This document shows positions 9,380-17,427 of a stretch of 64,000 nucleotides of DNA, piece after piece (within the stretch, counting starts at the first letter, position 1; every line of letters starts with the position of its first letter). Made by a program: the position numbers and the translations under genes. The stretch covers positions 248,001 to 312,000 of the forward strand of contig NZ_RJVB01000002.1 of the NCBI RefSeq assembly GCF_003751505.1, in the 5' to 3' direction. The DNA comes from Erwinia sp. JUb26 (GTDB lineage: Bacteria > Pseudomonadota > Gammaproteobacteria > Enterobacterales > Enterobacteriaceae). The notes under the pieces are model-generated. The model was not told the origin of the DNA. It did not search any database and saw only the letters and a program-made list of their open reading frames with translations.

Positions 9380-10177
9380 TTACTGTTCCTTGCTGACGTC
9401 CTGTTTCAGATACTGCTCGGACAGTTTGGTCAGCGTGCCGTCGGCGGCCAGCGCTTTCAGCGCGTCGTCAAATTTCGCACGCAGTTCGTCGCCCTGGGCA
9501 TTTTTCACAAACGGGAAGGCTTCCTGATAGCGATAGACCGGGTTGCCGGACAGCTTCAGCGGCAGGCGGGAGTTATCAATCAGCAGCTGCGCACCGGCGC
9601 GGTCCATGATGTAGGCGTCAATACGGCCCAGCGCCACGTCCTGTACGATCGCGCTTGGCTCTTCGTAGGTGTGAATGTTGATGCCGGCATCCGGATAGTT
9701 TTTACGCAGGAAGTTCTCTTTGCTGCTGCCCACGTCCACGCCCAGGCGCTTGCCTTTCAGGTCGTCGATTTTCTGGATAGAGTCGTCGTCTTTGCGGGTC
9801 ACCAGCTGCGCGCCGGAGTAGATGTAGGTCTGGGAGAACTGGTATTTCTCGCGGCGCTTTTCGTTGGCTTCAACCTGGTTGGCGATAGTGACGATTTTGC
9901 CGGAATCCAGCATGCCGAACAGGCCGGTCATATCGGCAGTGGTTAATTCCACGCGGGAATAACCCAGCTTTTTCGCCACGGCATTCACGACGGCAATATC
10001 ATAGCCTTCTAAATCCTTACCGTTTTGACGGTAGGAGAAACCAATACTCACACCGAAAGTACCGACCTGAAGGACTTTTTCTGCATCGGCGGCTTTCTCT
10101 TTATTATTATCACAGCCGGCAACCAGAACCGATAACCCCAAAACCAGTGCGAGAATACCTTTATTTGTAGATTGCAT
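9380..10177 (-). CDS. Polar amino acid ABC transporter, substrate-binding lipoprotein
   Basis: A 265-residue solute-binding protein of family 3. The N-terminus has a lipobox-like LVAGC around residues 18-22, so it may be a lipoprotein rather than freely periplasmic. The SBP_bac_3 core shows EGYDIAVVNAVAKKLGY and DLKGKRLGVDVGSSKENFL, the usual hinge and ligand contacts. Ligand unknown. It heads the leftward operon. A 228-bp AT-rich spacer separates it from the rightward capA-like gene, so both start from a shared divergent promoter region. Confidence 0.88.
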   Translation of the reverse strand: MQSTNKGILALVLGLSVLVAGCDNNKEKAADAEKVLQVGTFGVSIGFSYRQNGKDLEGYDIAVVNAVAKKLGYSRVELTTADMTGLFGMLDSGKIVTIANQVEANEKRREKYQFSQTYIYSGAQLVTRKDDDSIQKIDDLKGKRLGVDVGSSKENFLRKNYPDAGINIHTYEEPSAIVQDVALGRIDAYIMDRAGAQLLIDNSRLPLKLSGNPVYRYQEAFPFVKNAQGDELRAKFDDALKALAADGTLTKLSEQYLKQDVSKEQ

Positions 10178-10405
10178 TATTTACCCTGATTAAAATTTTG
10201 TATAAATAACAATATAATAGAGGCGAAAATATCTGTCGTGGCGCCGGGATGCCGGCAGCCAACAAAAAGGAATAAGATATAACATAAGGTTATATAAAAT
10301 CCCCAGATGAAACAGGATAGCAGTTGCACCACCGGTATAGTTAATAAAATAATAAGAACCATCTTAATCCGCAAAATAACGGATTTTCTAACCAGAGAGA
10401 GAATT

Positions 10406-11734
10406 ATGCGTATTGTAGCCTGTGGTGACCTGCTATTTTCCAGCCGTAACCTGGTCAACCGCCTTGATAAAAGAATTATTAACTTACTTCAGGGGGCAGA
10501 TGCAGTGTTTGCTAATGCTGAATTCAGCTGTCCGCAGCCGAATATTCCCCCGGCGGCAGGACGTGGCTACATCACGGCGGTCAAACCGGCCACGCTGGAT
10601 GAGTTTGTCGATCTGAACATCAAGCTGGTTTCTTTCGCCAACAATCACACCGGCGACTTTGGCTGGGAAGGCGTGCTGAGCACCATCGATGCGGCGGAAG
10701 CACGCGGCCTGGTTCCCTGCGGCGTGGGCCGCAACCTCGATGATTCCCGCCTGCCGCGCTTCCTCGACACCGCCGCAGGCCGCGTGGGCGTGGTGGCACT
10801 CGGTTCAACCCGTTCTGAAGTGTTCCTGGCCGCCAACGGCGGCGCGGGCACCGTGGCGCGTCCGGGCCTGAACCCGCTGCGCTGGGGCCGCGCCTACGTG
10901 CTGCCCGACGAGCAGTTCGAGCAGCTGAAAAACATCACCCGCCTGCTGGGCACCGATGAAAGCGTACGCGAAGGTATGCGCGTTGAGGTGATGGCCGACA
11001 AAGGACCTGACGAGTTTAAATTTGGCTCGCTGTTCGAAAGCTCGCTGCAGATTGAGCGCGGCGAGAAAGCCGGGGTACGCACCTGGTACAACGAGCAGGA
11101 CTGCCAGGAAAACGAACACAGCGTGCGCGATGCCGCCAACCGCAGCGATTTCACCCTGGTGAGCCTGCACACTCACGAAGGCGACAAAGACAGCTGGTAC
11201 AGCCCGGACGCGCCGGAGTTCGTTGAATCCTTCGCCCATCGCGCGGTGGAAGCCGGTGCCGATGCGGTGGTCTGCCACGGGGCACACTTTATGCGCGGCG
11301 TGGAAATCTTCAACGGTAAGCCGATCTTCTATAACCTCGGCAGCCTGCTGATGGAGTTTGAAGCCGGTGAATCAATTATCGGCCCAGAAATGTACCAGGC
11401 CTACGGCCATAAAGTGGATGCTCGCCCCTCGGATCTGCATCGCGCCCGCGCCAAAAATAGCGCCGGCGAGTTCACCGGTTTTAATGCCGAAGCGCGCTTC
11501 TCGCAGAACGCACTGGCGGTGTTTGACGTAGAGGGCAGCAACATTCGCGTGCAGCTGCTGCCGCTGGACCTGGGCATGGACAGCCCGCGCGTGCTGGATC
11601 GCGGCCTGCCGCAGATCGTCAGCCACCAGCAGGGCCACGAGATCGCCGCACTGCTGACGCGCATGAGCGAACGCTACGGCACCGAGTTTAGCTACCAGGA
11701 ACAGGACGGCATGATCGCCTTTAGCGCCCGTTAA
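10406..11734 (+). CDS. CapA family (PgsA-like) metallophosphoesterase-fold protein
   Basis: About 442 residues starting at the ATG at 10406, which has GAGAGAG just upstream; an in-frame start at 10307 lacks such a site. The family blocks are MRIVACGDLLFSS, FANNHTGDFG, SLHTHEGDKDSW and VCHGAHFMRGVEIFNGKPI with NLGSLL, the metal-site motifs of CapA/YvqI-type proteins. There is no signal peptide or membrane segment, unlike capsule-anchored PgsA, so it looks cytoplasmic. CapA proteins are tied to poly-gamma-glutamate synthesis, but no pgsBC genes are here. Its divergent neighbour is an amino acid importer, suggesting that the substrate is an amino acid or gamma-glutamyl compound (inference). Confidence 0.75.
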   Translation: MRIVACGDLLFSSRNLVNRLDKRIINLLQGADAVFANAEFSCPQPNIPPAAGRGYITAVKPATLDEFVDLNIKLVSFANNHTGDFGWEGVLSTIDAAEARGLVPCGVGRNLDDSRLPRFLDTAAGRVGVVALGSTRSEVFLAANGGAGTVARPGLNPLRWGRAYVLPDEQFEQLKNITRLLGTDESVREGMRVEVMADKGPDEFKFGSLFESSLQIERGEKAGVRTWYNEQDCQENEHSVRDAANRSDFTLVSLHTHEGDKDSWYSPDAPEFVESFAHRAVEAGADAVVCHGAHFMRGVEIFNGKPIFYNLGSLLMEFEAGESIIGPEMYQAYGHKVDARPSDLHRARAKNSAGEFTGFNAEARFSQNALAVFDVEGSNIRVQLLPLDLGMDSPRVLDRGLPQIVSHQQGHEIAALLTRMSERYGTEFSYQEQDGMIAFSAR

Positions 11735-11744
11735 GCGTCATTAA

Positions 11745-11771
11745 ATACATCCGGTCGCCGACCGGATGTAT
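11745..11771 (+). terminator. Terminator after the capA-like gene
   Basis: ATACATCCGGTC and GACCGGATGTAT make a perfect 12-bp stem with a GCC loop, 10 bp after the stop codon. The following ACTTTGAC is only weakly U-rich. Confidence 0.7.
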
Positions 11772-11807
11772 ACTTTGACTATTGATTCATAAAGGAACCG
11801 GGCCGAA

Positions 11808-12557
11808 ATGGATGTAATACATTCCCTCTTACAGCGTAAAACGCAGCTTGCAGGCTTACTCTTCGCCGCCACCTCACTGTTCTCTGCCGCCGCCGACGCG
11901 TGGCAGCCGATTGATATTGATGACGACAGCGTACTGCGTTCCCCGCCCTCGATCGCGGTGCGCAACGGCACGCTCTACTTCGACGGCAAAATCATTGAAG
12001 GCTCCGCCGAGAAACTGCACCGCCAGCTGGAGATGCGACGGGTGGAAAAAGTATCGTTCAACAGCATCGGCGGCGATGCCAAAGAAGCGATGGAGATGGG
12101 CCGTGAAATTCACAAGCGTAAAATGGATGTGGAAGTCAGAAACGTTTGTGCCTCCGCCTGCGCCAACTATATCTTCCCCGCAGGAAAAAATAAGTTCGTG
12201 ACTCAAAACGCCTACCTACTGTGGCACGGCAGCCTGCACAGCCCGACCGATGAAATCGCGCTGGAGTCAAACGACCAGGGTCAAACGCACGAGAAGCTGG
12301 TGACTTCACCGGTGTTCACGGCATTAAAGCAGCAGGAAGCCGAATTTTATCAGCTGATCGGCGTCAATGGCGATCTCGCCTGGTGCCCGCAGCAGCAGGC
12401 CGATTATCATCAGAAATTCCCGGAAAAATGGTTCTCCTGGTCGCACGCTAACCTGGCAAAATTCGGCGTAAACAACGTTCGCTTTGCCACCAGTGCCGCC
12501 CGGTGGCAGAGCACCATGAGCGGTAAAGGCGTAATATTTGCCGACTACTGCCAATAA
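11808..12557 (+). CDS. Exported ClpP/crotonase-fold protein (COG3904-like)
   Basis: A 249-residue protein with an N-terminal hydrophobic export signal ending near SAAADA (about residue 30). The middle carries the pattern of ClpP-like periplasmic proteins: SIGGDAKEAMEMGREI (Gly-Gly oxyanion region), then VRNVCASACANYIFPAG, whose Ser between two Cys is at the nucleophile position, then LLWHGS with a His. This resembles COG3904 proteins, which are uncharacterised. The putative Ser and His support a serine hydrolase but do not prove one. The ATG is 12 bases from an AAGGA, rather far. It stands alone between two terminator-like gaps. Confidence 0.6.
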   Translation: MDVIHSLLQRKTQLAGLLFAATSLFSAAADAWQPIDIDDDSVLRSPPSIAVRNGTLYFDGKIIEGSAEKLHRQLEMRRVEKVSFNSIGGDAKEAMEMGREIHKRKMDVEVRNVCASACANYIFPAGKNKFVTQNAYLLWHGSLHSPTDEIALESNDQGQTHEKLVTSPVFTALKQQEAEFYQLIGVNGDLAWCPQQQADYHQKFPEKWFSWSHANLAKFGVNNVRFATSAARWQSTMSGKGVIFADYCQ

Positions 12558-12624
12558 TTTCCTCGCCAGGCTGCGGAAAATCCACTAGCTTATGTACTCT
12601 TGTACTAGCAATAGAGATCAATTA

Positions 12625-12939
12625 ATGGATTTTACTTCTCTCGCTCAGGTGAGAACACGCATTGATGAGCTGGATAATCAGCTGGTCGCGCTGATTGCCG
12701 AACGTGGAAAGTGCGTAAAAGCGGCTGCGGCGTTTAAAACCGACGACGCTGAGGTTCGCGCTCCCGATCGGGTTCAGCAGGTGGTTGCTCTGGCCCGCCG
12801 CCGTGCGTCAGAGCATGGGCTGCCGGAAGAGATTATCGAAAGCGTGTACCGCGCGATGATCGGTGCATTTATTGACTACGAGCTGCGCCAGCATCAGCAG
12901 CTAACGCAGCAAAAATCTCGCACAGATGCACCAGCATAA
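12625..12939 (+). CDS. Chorismate mutase family protein (AroQ class, PchB-like)
   Basis: 104 residues from the ATG at 12625 (an in-frame ATG at 12592 would add 11 unconserved residues). It is all-helical and aligns with the PchB/AroQ fold: RIDELDNQLVALIAERG, then KAAAAFKTDD with the loop Lys, APDRVQQVV and a C-terminal helix FIDYELRQH. PchB is an isochorismate-pyruvate lyase making salicylate and AroQ is a chorismate mutase. At the position of PchB Gln90, this protein has Glu, as in yeast-type mutases. No salicylate or siderophore synthesis genes are adjacent. It overlaps the following AraC gene by 14 bp. The exact reaction is open. Confidence 0.7.
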   Translation: MDFTSLAQVRTRIDELDNQLVALIAERGKCVKAAAAFKTDDAEVRAPDRVQQVVALARRRASEHGLPEEIIESVYRAMIGAFIDYELRQHQQLTQQKSRTDAPA

Positions 12940-13729
12940 AATCCAGCCGATCGCCTGCCGCCTGCCGGGCATTGAGGCAGTGGCTGCGGACAGCAGCTTT
13001 TCCTTTGGCCGCCACAGCCATGACTGCTTCGGTATCGGGCTGATGGATCGCGGTGCGCAAAAATCCCATAGCGGCCGCGGTCAGGTTGAGTCCGCTGCCG
13101 GAAATATCATTACAGTGAATCCTGGCGAGGTCCATGACGGTGCGCCGCTAGGAGAATCGCGGGCGTGGCGCATGCTCTATTTCCAGCCCCCGCTGATGGC
13201 AGAATACTTCGGCCATCTTTCCGATACGGCCAACTCGCTCACCGAATTTATCCGTCCGGTTTTTCACGATCCCCACCTGGCAGGCCACTTCAACCGCCTA
13301 TTTTATACCCTCACCGCCTGCGTAGATCGTCATTTCAGGCTGGCAGTCGATGAAGCCTTGCTGGCCCTAAGCGGGGCAGTGACGCAGCCCACCCGGCGAG
13401 AACCCGGCTTGGCTAATGATGTTATCCACCTCACGCGGGAACGGATGGATGACGATCCCGCAAGCCCGATCACGCTGGCCGAAATGGCCACGGCTGCGGG
13501 GTTAAGCCCATTTCAACTGCTGCGAGGATTTTCGCGCCGTATGGGCATCACGCCGCATGGCTATCTGATGCAGCGCCGCCTGGGGCTGGCCCGCCAGCGG
13601 ATCGTACAGGGCTGCTCACTGGCGGAAGCCGCTGCCGATGCCGGTTTTGCCGATCAAAGCCATATGACCCGATTATTTGTGCGCAGCTTCGGCTACACGC
13701 CAGGGCTGTTTGCACGCAGTCTAAACTGA
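12926..13729 (+). CDS. AraC family transcriptional regulator
   Basis: A 267-residue regulator. The N-terminal cupin-type sensing domain contains FGRHSHDCFGIGLMDRG and ITVNPGEVHDG. The C-terminal pair of helix-turn-helix motifs is at about residues 165-265: LAEMATAAGLSPFQLLRGF, then LAEAAADAGFADQSHMTRL and FVRSFGYTPG. AraC genes of this architecture commonly control an adjacent LysE/RhtB exporter, and one follows 85 bp downstream in the same direction. The short overlap with the chorismate mutase gene suggests co-transcription. Confidence 0.85.
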   Translation: MHQHKIQPIACRLPGIEAVAADSSFSFGRHSHDCFGIGLMDRGAQKSHSGRGQVESAAGNIITVNPGEVHDGAPLGESRAWRMLYFQPPLMAEYFGHLSDTANSLTEFIRPVFHDPHLAGHFNRLFYTLTACVDRHFRLAVDEALLALSGAVTQPTRREPGLANDVIHLTRERMDDDPASPITLAEMATAAGLSPFQLLRGFSRRMGITPHGYLMQRRLGLARQRIVQGCSLAEAAADAGFADQSHMTRLFVRSFGYTPGLFARSLN

Positions 13730-13814
13730 TCGACTCCCTGCAATTTCGTTCAAGATCTCCGCGTATGCCCCCTGCACACTGCCTCCTCGTTTAATTTGCG
13801 TAAAGGGGCATAGC

Positions 13815-14450
13815 ATGCTGATTTCCATGGGTTCTACCGTTAGTGCTGATTATCTGATGACATCATTGTTGATCGTTATGTCTCCCGGAACCGGGGCGCT
13901 GATTACGCTGTCCGCCGGCCTGAAACAAGGGTCACTCAGCGCGCTGCTTGCCGCTGGGGGATGCACGCTTGGCGTCGTGCCGCATATGCTGGCGGCGATC
14001 ACCGGGCTGGCGGCACTCCTGCACGCCAGCCCGACGGCTTTCGCGGTGGTCAGGTATGCTGGAGTCTGTTACTTACTGGTGATGGCCTGGCAGACAATGC
14101 GTGAATCTGGCCCACTGTCAGTTACAGCAGAAAGTCCCCAACCGAGCGCCAGGCGTTTGGTCTTGCAGTCGATAGCCGCAAACATACTCAATCCTAAACT
14201 GTCGCTATTCTTTCTGGCCTTTCTGCCACAGTTTGTCAGGCCTGATGCAACGTCGCCGCTGCAGAGCATGCTAATGCTTTCTGCCATTTTTGCCGCAATG
14301 ACTTTTGCCGTCTTTGCGCTCTATGGCCTGTTCGCCGCCGCACTCAGCCAGCGCATTCTTGCCAGCCAGCGCATTATGTTGCTAATACGCTGGTCGGTGG
14401 CCCTGGCCTTTATCGCCATCGCCCTGCGCCTGGCAACCGCCAGCCAGTAA
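13815..14450 (+). CDS. LysE/RhtB family amino acid exporter
   Basis: A 211-residue membrane protein with about six spans and the family N-terminal MSPGTGALITLSAGLKQG (PGP-type motif). AAAG-GGG lies at 13802-13807 ahead of the ATG; a second ATG at 13827 is possible. Members export amino acids or their analogues from the cytoplasm. The substrate cannot be inferred. It follows an AraC regulator, a frequent regulator/exporter pair. Confidence 0.85.
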   Translation: MLISMGSTVSADYLMTSLLIVMSPGTGALITLSAGLKQGSLSALLAAGGCTLGVVPHMLAAITGLAALLHASPTAFAVVRYAGVCYLLVMAWQTMRESGPLSVTAESPQPSARRLVLQSIAANILNPKLSLFFLAFLPQFVRPDATSPLQSMLMLSAIFAAMTFAVFALYGLFAAALSQRILASQRIMLLIRWSVALAFIAIALRLATASQ

Positions 14451-14465
14451 AACCCAGTGAATAAC

Positions 14466-14502
14466 GCCAGTTAAATACGGATAAAAAGCCTGATTAACTG
14501 GC
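14466..14502 (+). terminator. Possible terminator after the LysE-type gene
   Basis: GCCAGTTAA and TTAACTGGC form a 9-bp inverted repeat with a 19-base loop, beginning 16 bp after the stop. The loop is long and the downstream U-run is minimal. Confidence 0.35.
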
Positions 14503-14865
14503 TTAAATCAATAAGGCAGCGTAAAGAATTGCAAATGACGAGCTAAATAACAGGCCGCGTGGTAGAAATATCCGGTGTTTAACTCCCGAGGACAATTTTC
14601 TTTCCGCATCGACGAGAAGCAACAGCGCGGATAAGTTGTAAAAATTATGGACAATCAGTTCAGAAACGAACGCTCTACACCCCCTGTCGTACTCGCTTTC
14701 CCCTGCTCCCTTTCCGGTGAACAACACTGGCGCAACGCGCTTTAGTCCCGATCTTCCGTTTTGGCATCAAGCACCCCGTGCGTTCTTATGCCCTGCTCAA
14801 TTTCAGCCTGCGTCGGTTAATCCGCGCTTTCAGGCTCGCTTTTCACATCTTACGGAAGATGCATC
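14503..14865. other. Intergenic region before mdtJI, no gene supported
   Basis: About 360 bp without a convincing gene. A 74-codon minus-strand frame at 14503-14727 has no start site signal, no domain and no neighbour logic. The right end must carry the mdtJI promoter. No clear operator was recognised. Confidence 0.5.
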
Positions 14866-15225
14866 ATGATTTACTGGCTGTTACTGGCGCTGGCCATCGC
14901 CTTTGAAATTACCGGCACCCTGCTGATGAAGTGGTCCGGCGTCAGCGGTAATCCGCTCGGCTATTTTTTAATGCTGCTGATGATCGGCCTCTCCTACATC
15001 ACCCTGTCGTTTTCGATTAAGAAAATCGCCCTCGGCGTGGCCTATGCGATGTGGGAAGGGATCGGCATTCTGTTTATTACCCTGTTCAGCGTGCTGCTGT
15101 TTGAAGAGTCGCTGTCGCTGACCAAACTGCTCGGCCTGACCACGCTGGTGGTGGGTATTGCGCTGATTAAGTCCGGAACCCGAACGGCGAAGAAAAGCGG
15201 GGAGGTGCAGCATGCAGGCGTTTGA
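14866..15225 (+). CDS. mdtJ: Spermidine export SMR protein MdtJ
   Basis: A 119-residue small multidrug resistance protein matching E. coli MdtJ (121) closely. Four membrane spans are visible, with the conserved membrane Glu in [14 protein letters not shown] and the block [27 protein letters not shown] precedes the ATG. MdtJ and MdtI act together as a hetero-oligomer that exports spermidine across the inner membrane. The stop overlaps the mdtI start by 14 bp, which couples translation of the two subunits. Confidence 0.93.
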   Translation: MIYWLLLALAIAFEITGTLLMKWSGVSGNPLGYFLMLLMIGLSYITLSFSIKKIALGVAYAMWEGIGILFITLFSVLLFEESLSLTKLLGLTTLVVGIALIKSGTRTAKKSGEVQHAGV

Positions 15226-15541
15226 GTGGGTACATGCGGCGTGGCTGGCGGGTGCCATCGTGCTGGAAATCGTCGCCAATATTTTCCTGAAACTGTCCGA
15301 CGGCTTCCGGCGTAAGATTTATGGCGTGCTGTCGCTGGGTGCGGTGCTGGCGGCCTTCAGCGCGCTGTCTCAGGCGGTGAAGGGGATCGATCTGTCGGTG
15401 GCCTACGCGCTGTGGGGCGGCTTCGGTATCGTGGCTACCGTCGCCGCAGGCTGGGTGCTGTTCGGCCAGCGCCTGAACCGCAAGGGCTGGGCCGGACTGC
15501 TGCTGCTGCTGGTGGGCATGGTGCTGATTAAGCTGGCGTGA
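15212..15541 (+). CDS. mdtI: Spermidine export SMR protein MdtI
   Basis: 109 residues, the same length as E. coli MdtI and near-identical in the blocks [39 protein letters not shown] and [11 protein letters not shown]. Four spans, with the essential Glu in VLEIVAN. It is the second subunit of the MdtJI spermidine exporter and overlaps mdtJ. A strong nested hairpin lies downstream. Confidence 0.94.
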   Translation: MQAFEWVHAAWLAGAIVLEIVANIFLKLSDGFRRKIYGVLSLGAVLAAFSALSQAVKGIDLSVAYALWGGFGIVATVAAGWVLFGQRLNRKGWAGLLLLLVGMVLIKLA

Positions 15542-15581
15542 TGACGGAGGGGGGCCGCGCCCTGCAAAACGGCACGGCACC

Positions 15582-15621
15582 CGCCGCAGGAGGCATTTAA
15601 ATGCCATTGTATCCTGCGGCG
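15582..15621. terminator. Nested palindrome between mdtI and the siderophore ABC operon
   Basis: An outer perfect 10-bp stem (CGCCGCAGGA/TCCTGCGGCG) encloses a 14-base palindrome GGCATTTAAATGCC. Because the two flanking operons converge here, it can serve both as a terminator. It lacks a clear U-run on either side. Confidence 0.5.
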
Positions 15622-15694
15622 AGACGCTGCGCCGCAGAGCTATGAGGCAGGGCAGCGAAGAGCCAGGGCCATGCCAGACTGCGCGCCAGCGCAA

Positions 15695-16453
15695 TCAGCG
15701 GTAGTACACCGCGATGCGCTGGCCGTTCAGCTCCTCGATGGTGACCGGCAGATCGAAAATATCCTCAATCACCTGCGGCACCATCACCTCCTGCGGCGTG
15801 CCGCGAAACACCAGCCTGCCGCTCTTCATCGCCAGGATGTAGTCCGACCAGGCTGAAGCAAAGTTGATGTCGTGGATCACCAGCACAATCGACTTTTCCA
15901 GCTCATCCGCCGCGCGGCGCAGCTGGCGCATCATCGCCACGCTGTGCTTCATGTCCAGATTGTTCAACGGCTCATCCAGCAGCACGTACTTGGTGTCCTG
16001 GCATAACACCATCGCCACAAAGGCGCGCTGGCGCTGACCGCCGGAAAGCTCGTCCAGATAGCGGTTTTGCAGCGGGATCAGGTCCAGAAAGCCCAGCGCC
16101 TGGTCAACGTGGCGGCGATCGTCGGCGTTCAGCCGCCCTTTGCTGTAGGGATAACGGCCGAAGCTGACCAGATCGTACACCGTCAGGCGGCTGGTGAAAT
16201 GGTTCTCCTGGCGCAGCACCGACAGCACCTGCGCCAGCTTTTCACTGTTGGCGTCGCTGACGTCCAGCGCATCCACGCTGACGCTGCCGCTGTCGGCAAC
16301 CAACAGGCGGCTGATCACTGACAGCAGCGTGGATTTTCCCGCGCCGTTGGGTCCGATAATCGAGGTGACGCCCGATGACGGTAGGGTGGCACAGATATCC
16401 TGCAGGACCGGCTGCTGGTCATAGTGTTTACTGACATTTTTTACTTCAATCAC
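15695..16453 (-). CDS. Siderophore ABC transporter ATP-binding protein (YclP/CeuD type)
   Basis: A 252-residue ATPase. Walker A is GPNGAGKST, the signature is LSGGQRQRAFVAM, Walker B is YVLLDEPLNNLD and the switch His is in VIHDINFASAWSDYI. The last block and VYDLVSFGRYPYSKGRL agree with Bacillus YclP and Campylobacter CeuD rather than FepC, so this is the petrobactin/catecholate-breakdown branch of the family. It powers uptake of an iron chelate through the two permeases upstream. The start overlaps the second permease gene by 4 bp. Confidence 0.9.
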   Translation of the reverse strand: MIEVKNVSKHYDQQPVLQDICATLPSSGVTSIIGPNGAGKSTLLSVISRLLVADSGSVSVDALDVSDANSEKLAQVLSVLRQENHFTSRLTVYDLVSFGRYPYSKGRLNADDRRHVDQALGFLDLIPLQNRYLDELSGGQRQRAFVAMVLCQDTKYVLLDEPLNNLDMKHSVAMMRQLRRAADELEKSIVLVIHDINFASAWSDYILAMKSGRLVFRGTPQEVMVPQVIEDIFDLPVTIEELNGQRIAVYYR

Positions 16454-17427
16454 TTTTTGGCCTTCTTCAGCAACAGGTAGATAAACAGCGCGCCGCCGGT
16501 AAATTCAATCACCACCGACAGGGTTCCGGCCATATCCAGCAGGCGCTCCAGCACCAGCTGGCCGCCGATCAGCGTGACCATGCCGATCAGTACGCTGCCG
16601 GGCAGCAGATAGTGATGCCGCCAGGAACCGATCAGCGGATAGGTCAGGTTGACGATCAGCAGGCCGAGGAACATCATTGGCCCAACCAGCGCGGTCGACG
16701 TCGCCACCAGCAGCGCGACCAGCAGCAGAATACCGGTCACGTTACGGCGATACGGCACGCCCAGCGCGGTGGCGGAATTCGCCCCCAGCGCGATCACGTC
16801 CAGCCGGTGGCGCATCCGCCAGGCCAGCAGCGACACCAGCGCGACAATCAGCGCGCAGACCATCAGCACGCCGCCGTCGGCGCGGGTAAAGGTGGCGAAT
16901 ATCCGGCTTTGCAGCACGGCAAACTCGCCGGGCGACATCAGCCGCTGCATCAGCCCGGAGGCGCTCCGGAACAGCGTGCCGCACACCAGACCAATCAGCA
17001 GCACGCGGTGCAGATCCATTCCGGAGCCGCTCAGCAGCCAGCGATACAGCAGCGTAGCGAACGTCACCAGCAGCGCACCTTCCGCCAGGAAGCGGCCCAC
17101 GCTGCCGAGCATGCTCAGACCACCGACATCCAGCGCGAAGATCAGAACGGTTTGCAGCAGGACAAACAGCGACTCCAGCCCCATCACCGACGGCGTCAGA
17201 ATGCGGTTCTGAGTCACCGTCTGGAACAGCAGCGTACCGATGCCGGAAGCAAACGCCACCAGCACCATGGTGGCCAGAATCTGCCCGCGATGCTTAAGGA
17301 TGTAAGCGATATTGCCGTGGAGCTGAACGGTCATAAAGATCGCCATCAGCACCAAAACCAGCGCGCTCAGCAGCAGCAGGCGGCGGCCCGGCGTGAACCG
17401 ACTGGCGGTTGAGTTCTCAGTGTACAC
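16450..17427 (-). CDS. Siderophore ABC transporter permease (YclO/CeuC type)
   Basis: A 325-residue FecCD-family permease with about nine spans. Diagnostic blocks are FQTVTQNRILTPSVMGLESL, LIVNLTYPLIGSWRHHYLLPGS and a C-terminal VIEFTGGALFIYLLLKKAK. FecCD proteins form the inner-membrane channel. It overlaps the ATPase by 4 bp and the upstream permease by 11 bp, so the two channel halves and the ATPase are translationally coupled. Confidence 0.9.
   Translation of the reverse strand: MYTENSTASRFTPGRRLLLLSALVLVLMAIFMTVQLHGNIAYILKHRGQILATMVLVAFASGIGTLLFQTVTQNRILTPSVMGLESLFVLLQTVLIFALDVGGLSMLGSVGRFLAEGALLVTFATLLYRWLLSGSGMDLHRVLLIGLVCGTLFRSASGLMQRLMSPGEFAVLQSRIFATFTRADGGVLMVCALIVALVSLLAWRMRHRLDVIALGANSATALGVPYRRNVTGILLLVALLVATSTALVGPMMFLGLLIVNLTYPLIGSWRHHYLLPGSVLIGMVTLIGGQLVLERLLDMAGTLSVVIEFTGGALFIYLLLKKAKK

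Noticed and set aside
14503-14727. 74-codon minus-strand frame before mdtJ
   Set aside because: No ribosome site, no conserved pattern, isolated.
16612-17412. Long plus-strand frame within the permease gene
   Set aside because: Gln/His/Arg-rich translation typical of the antisense of a GC-rich membrane protein gene; the minus-strand FecCD permease is clear.
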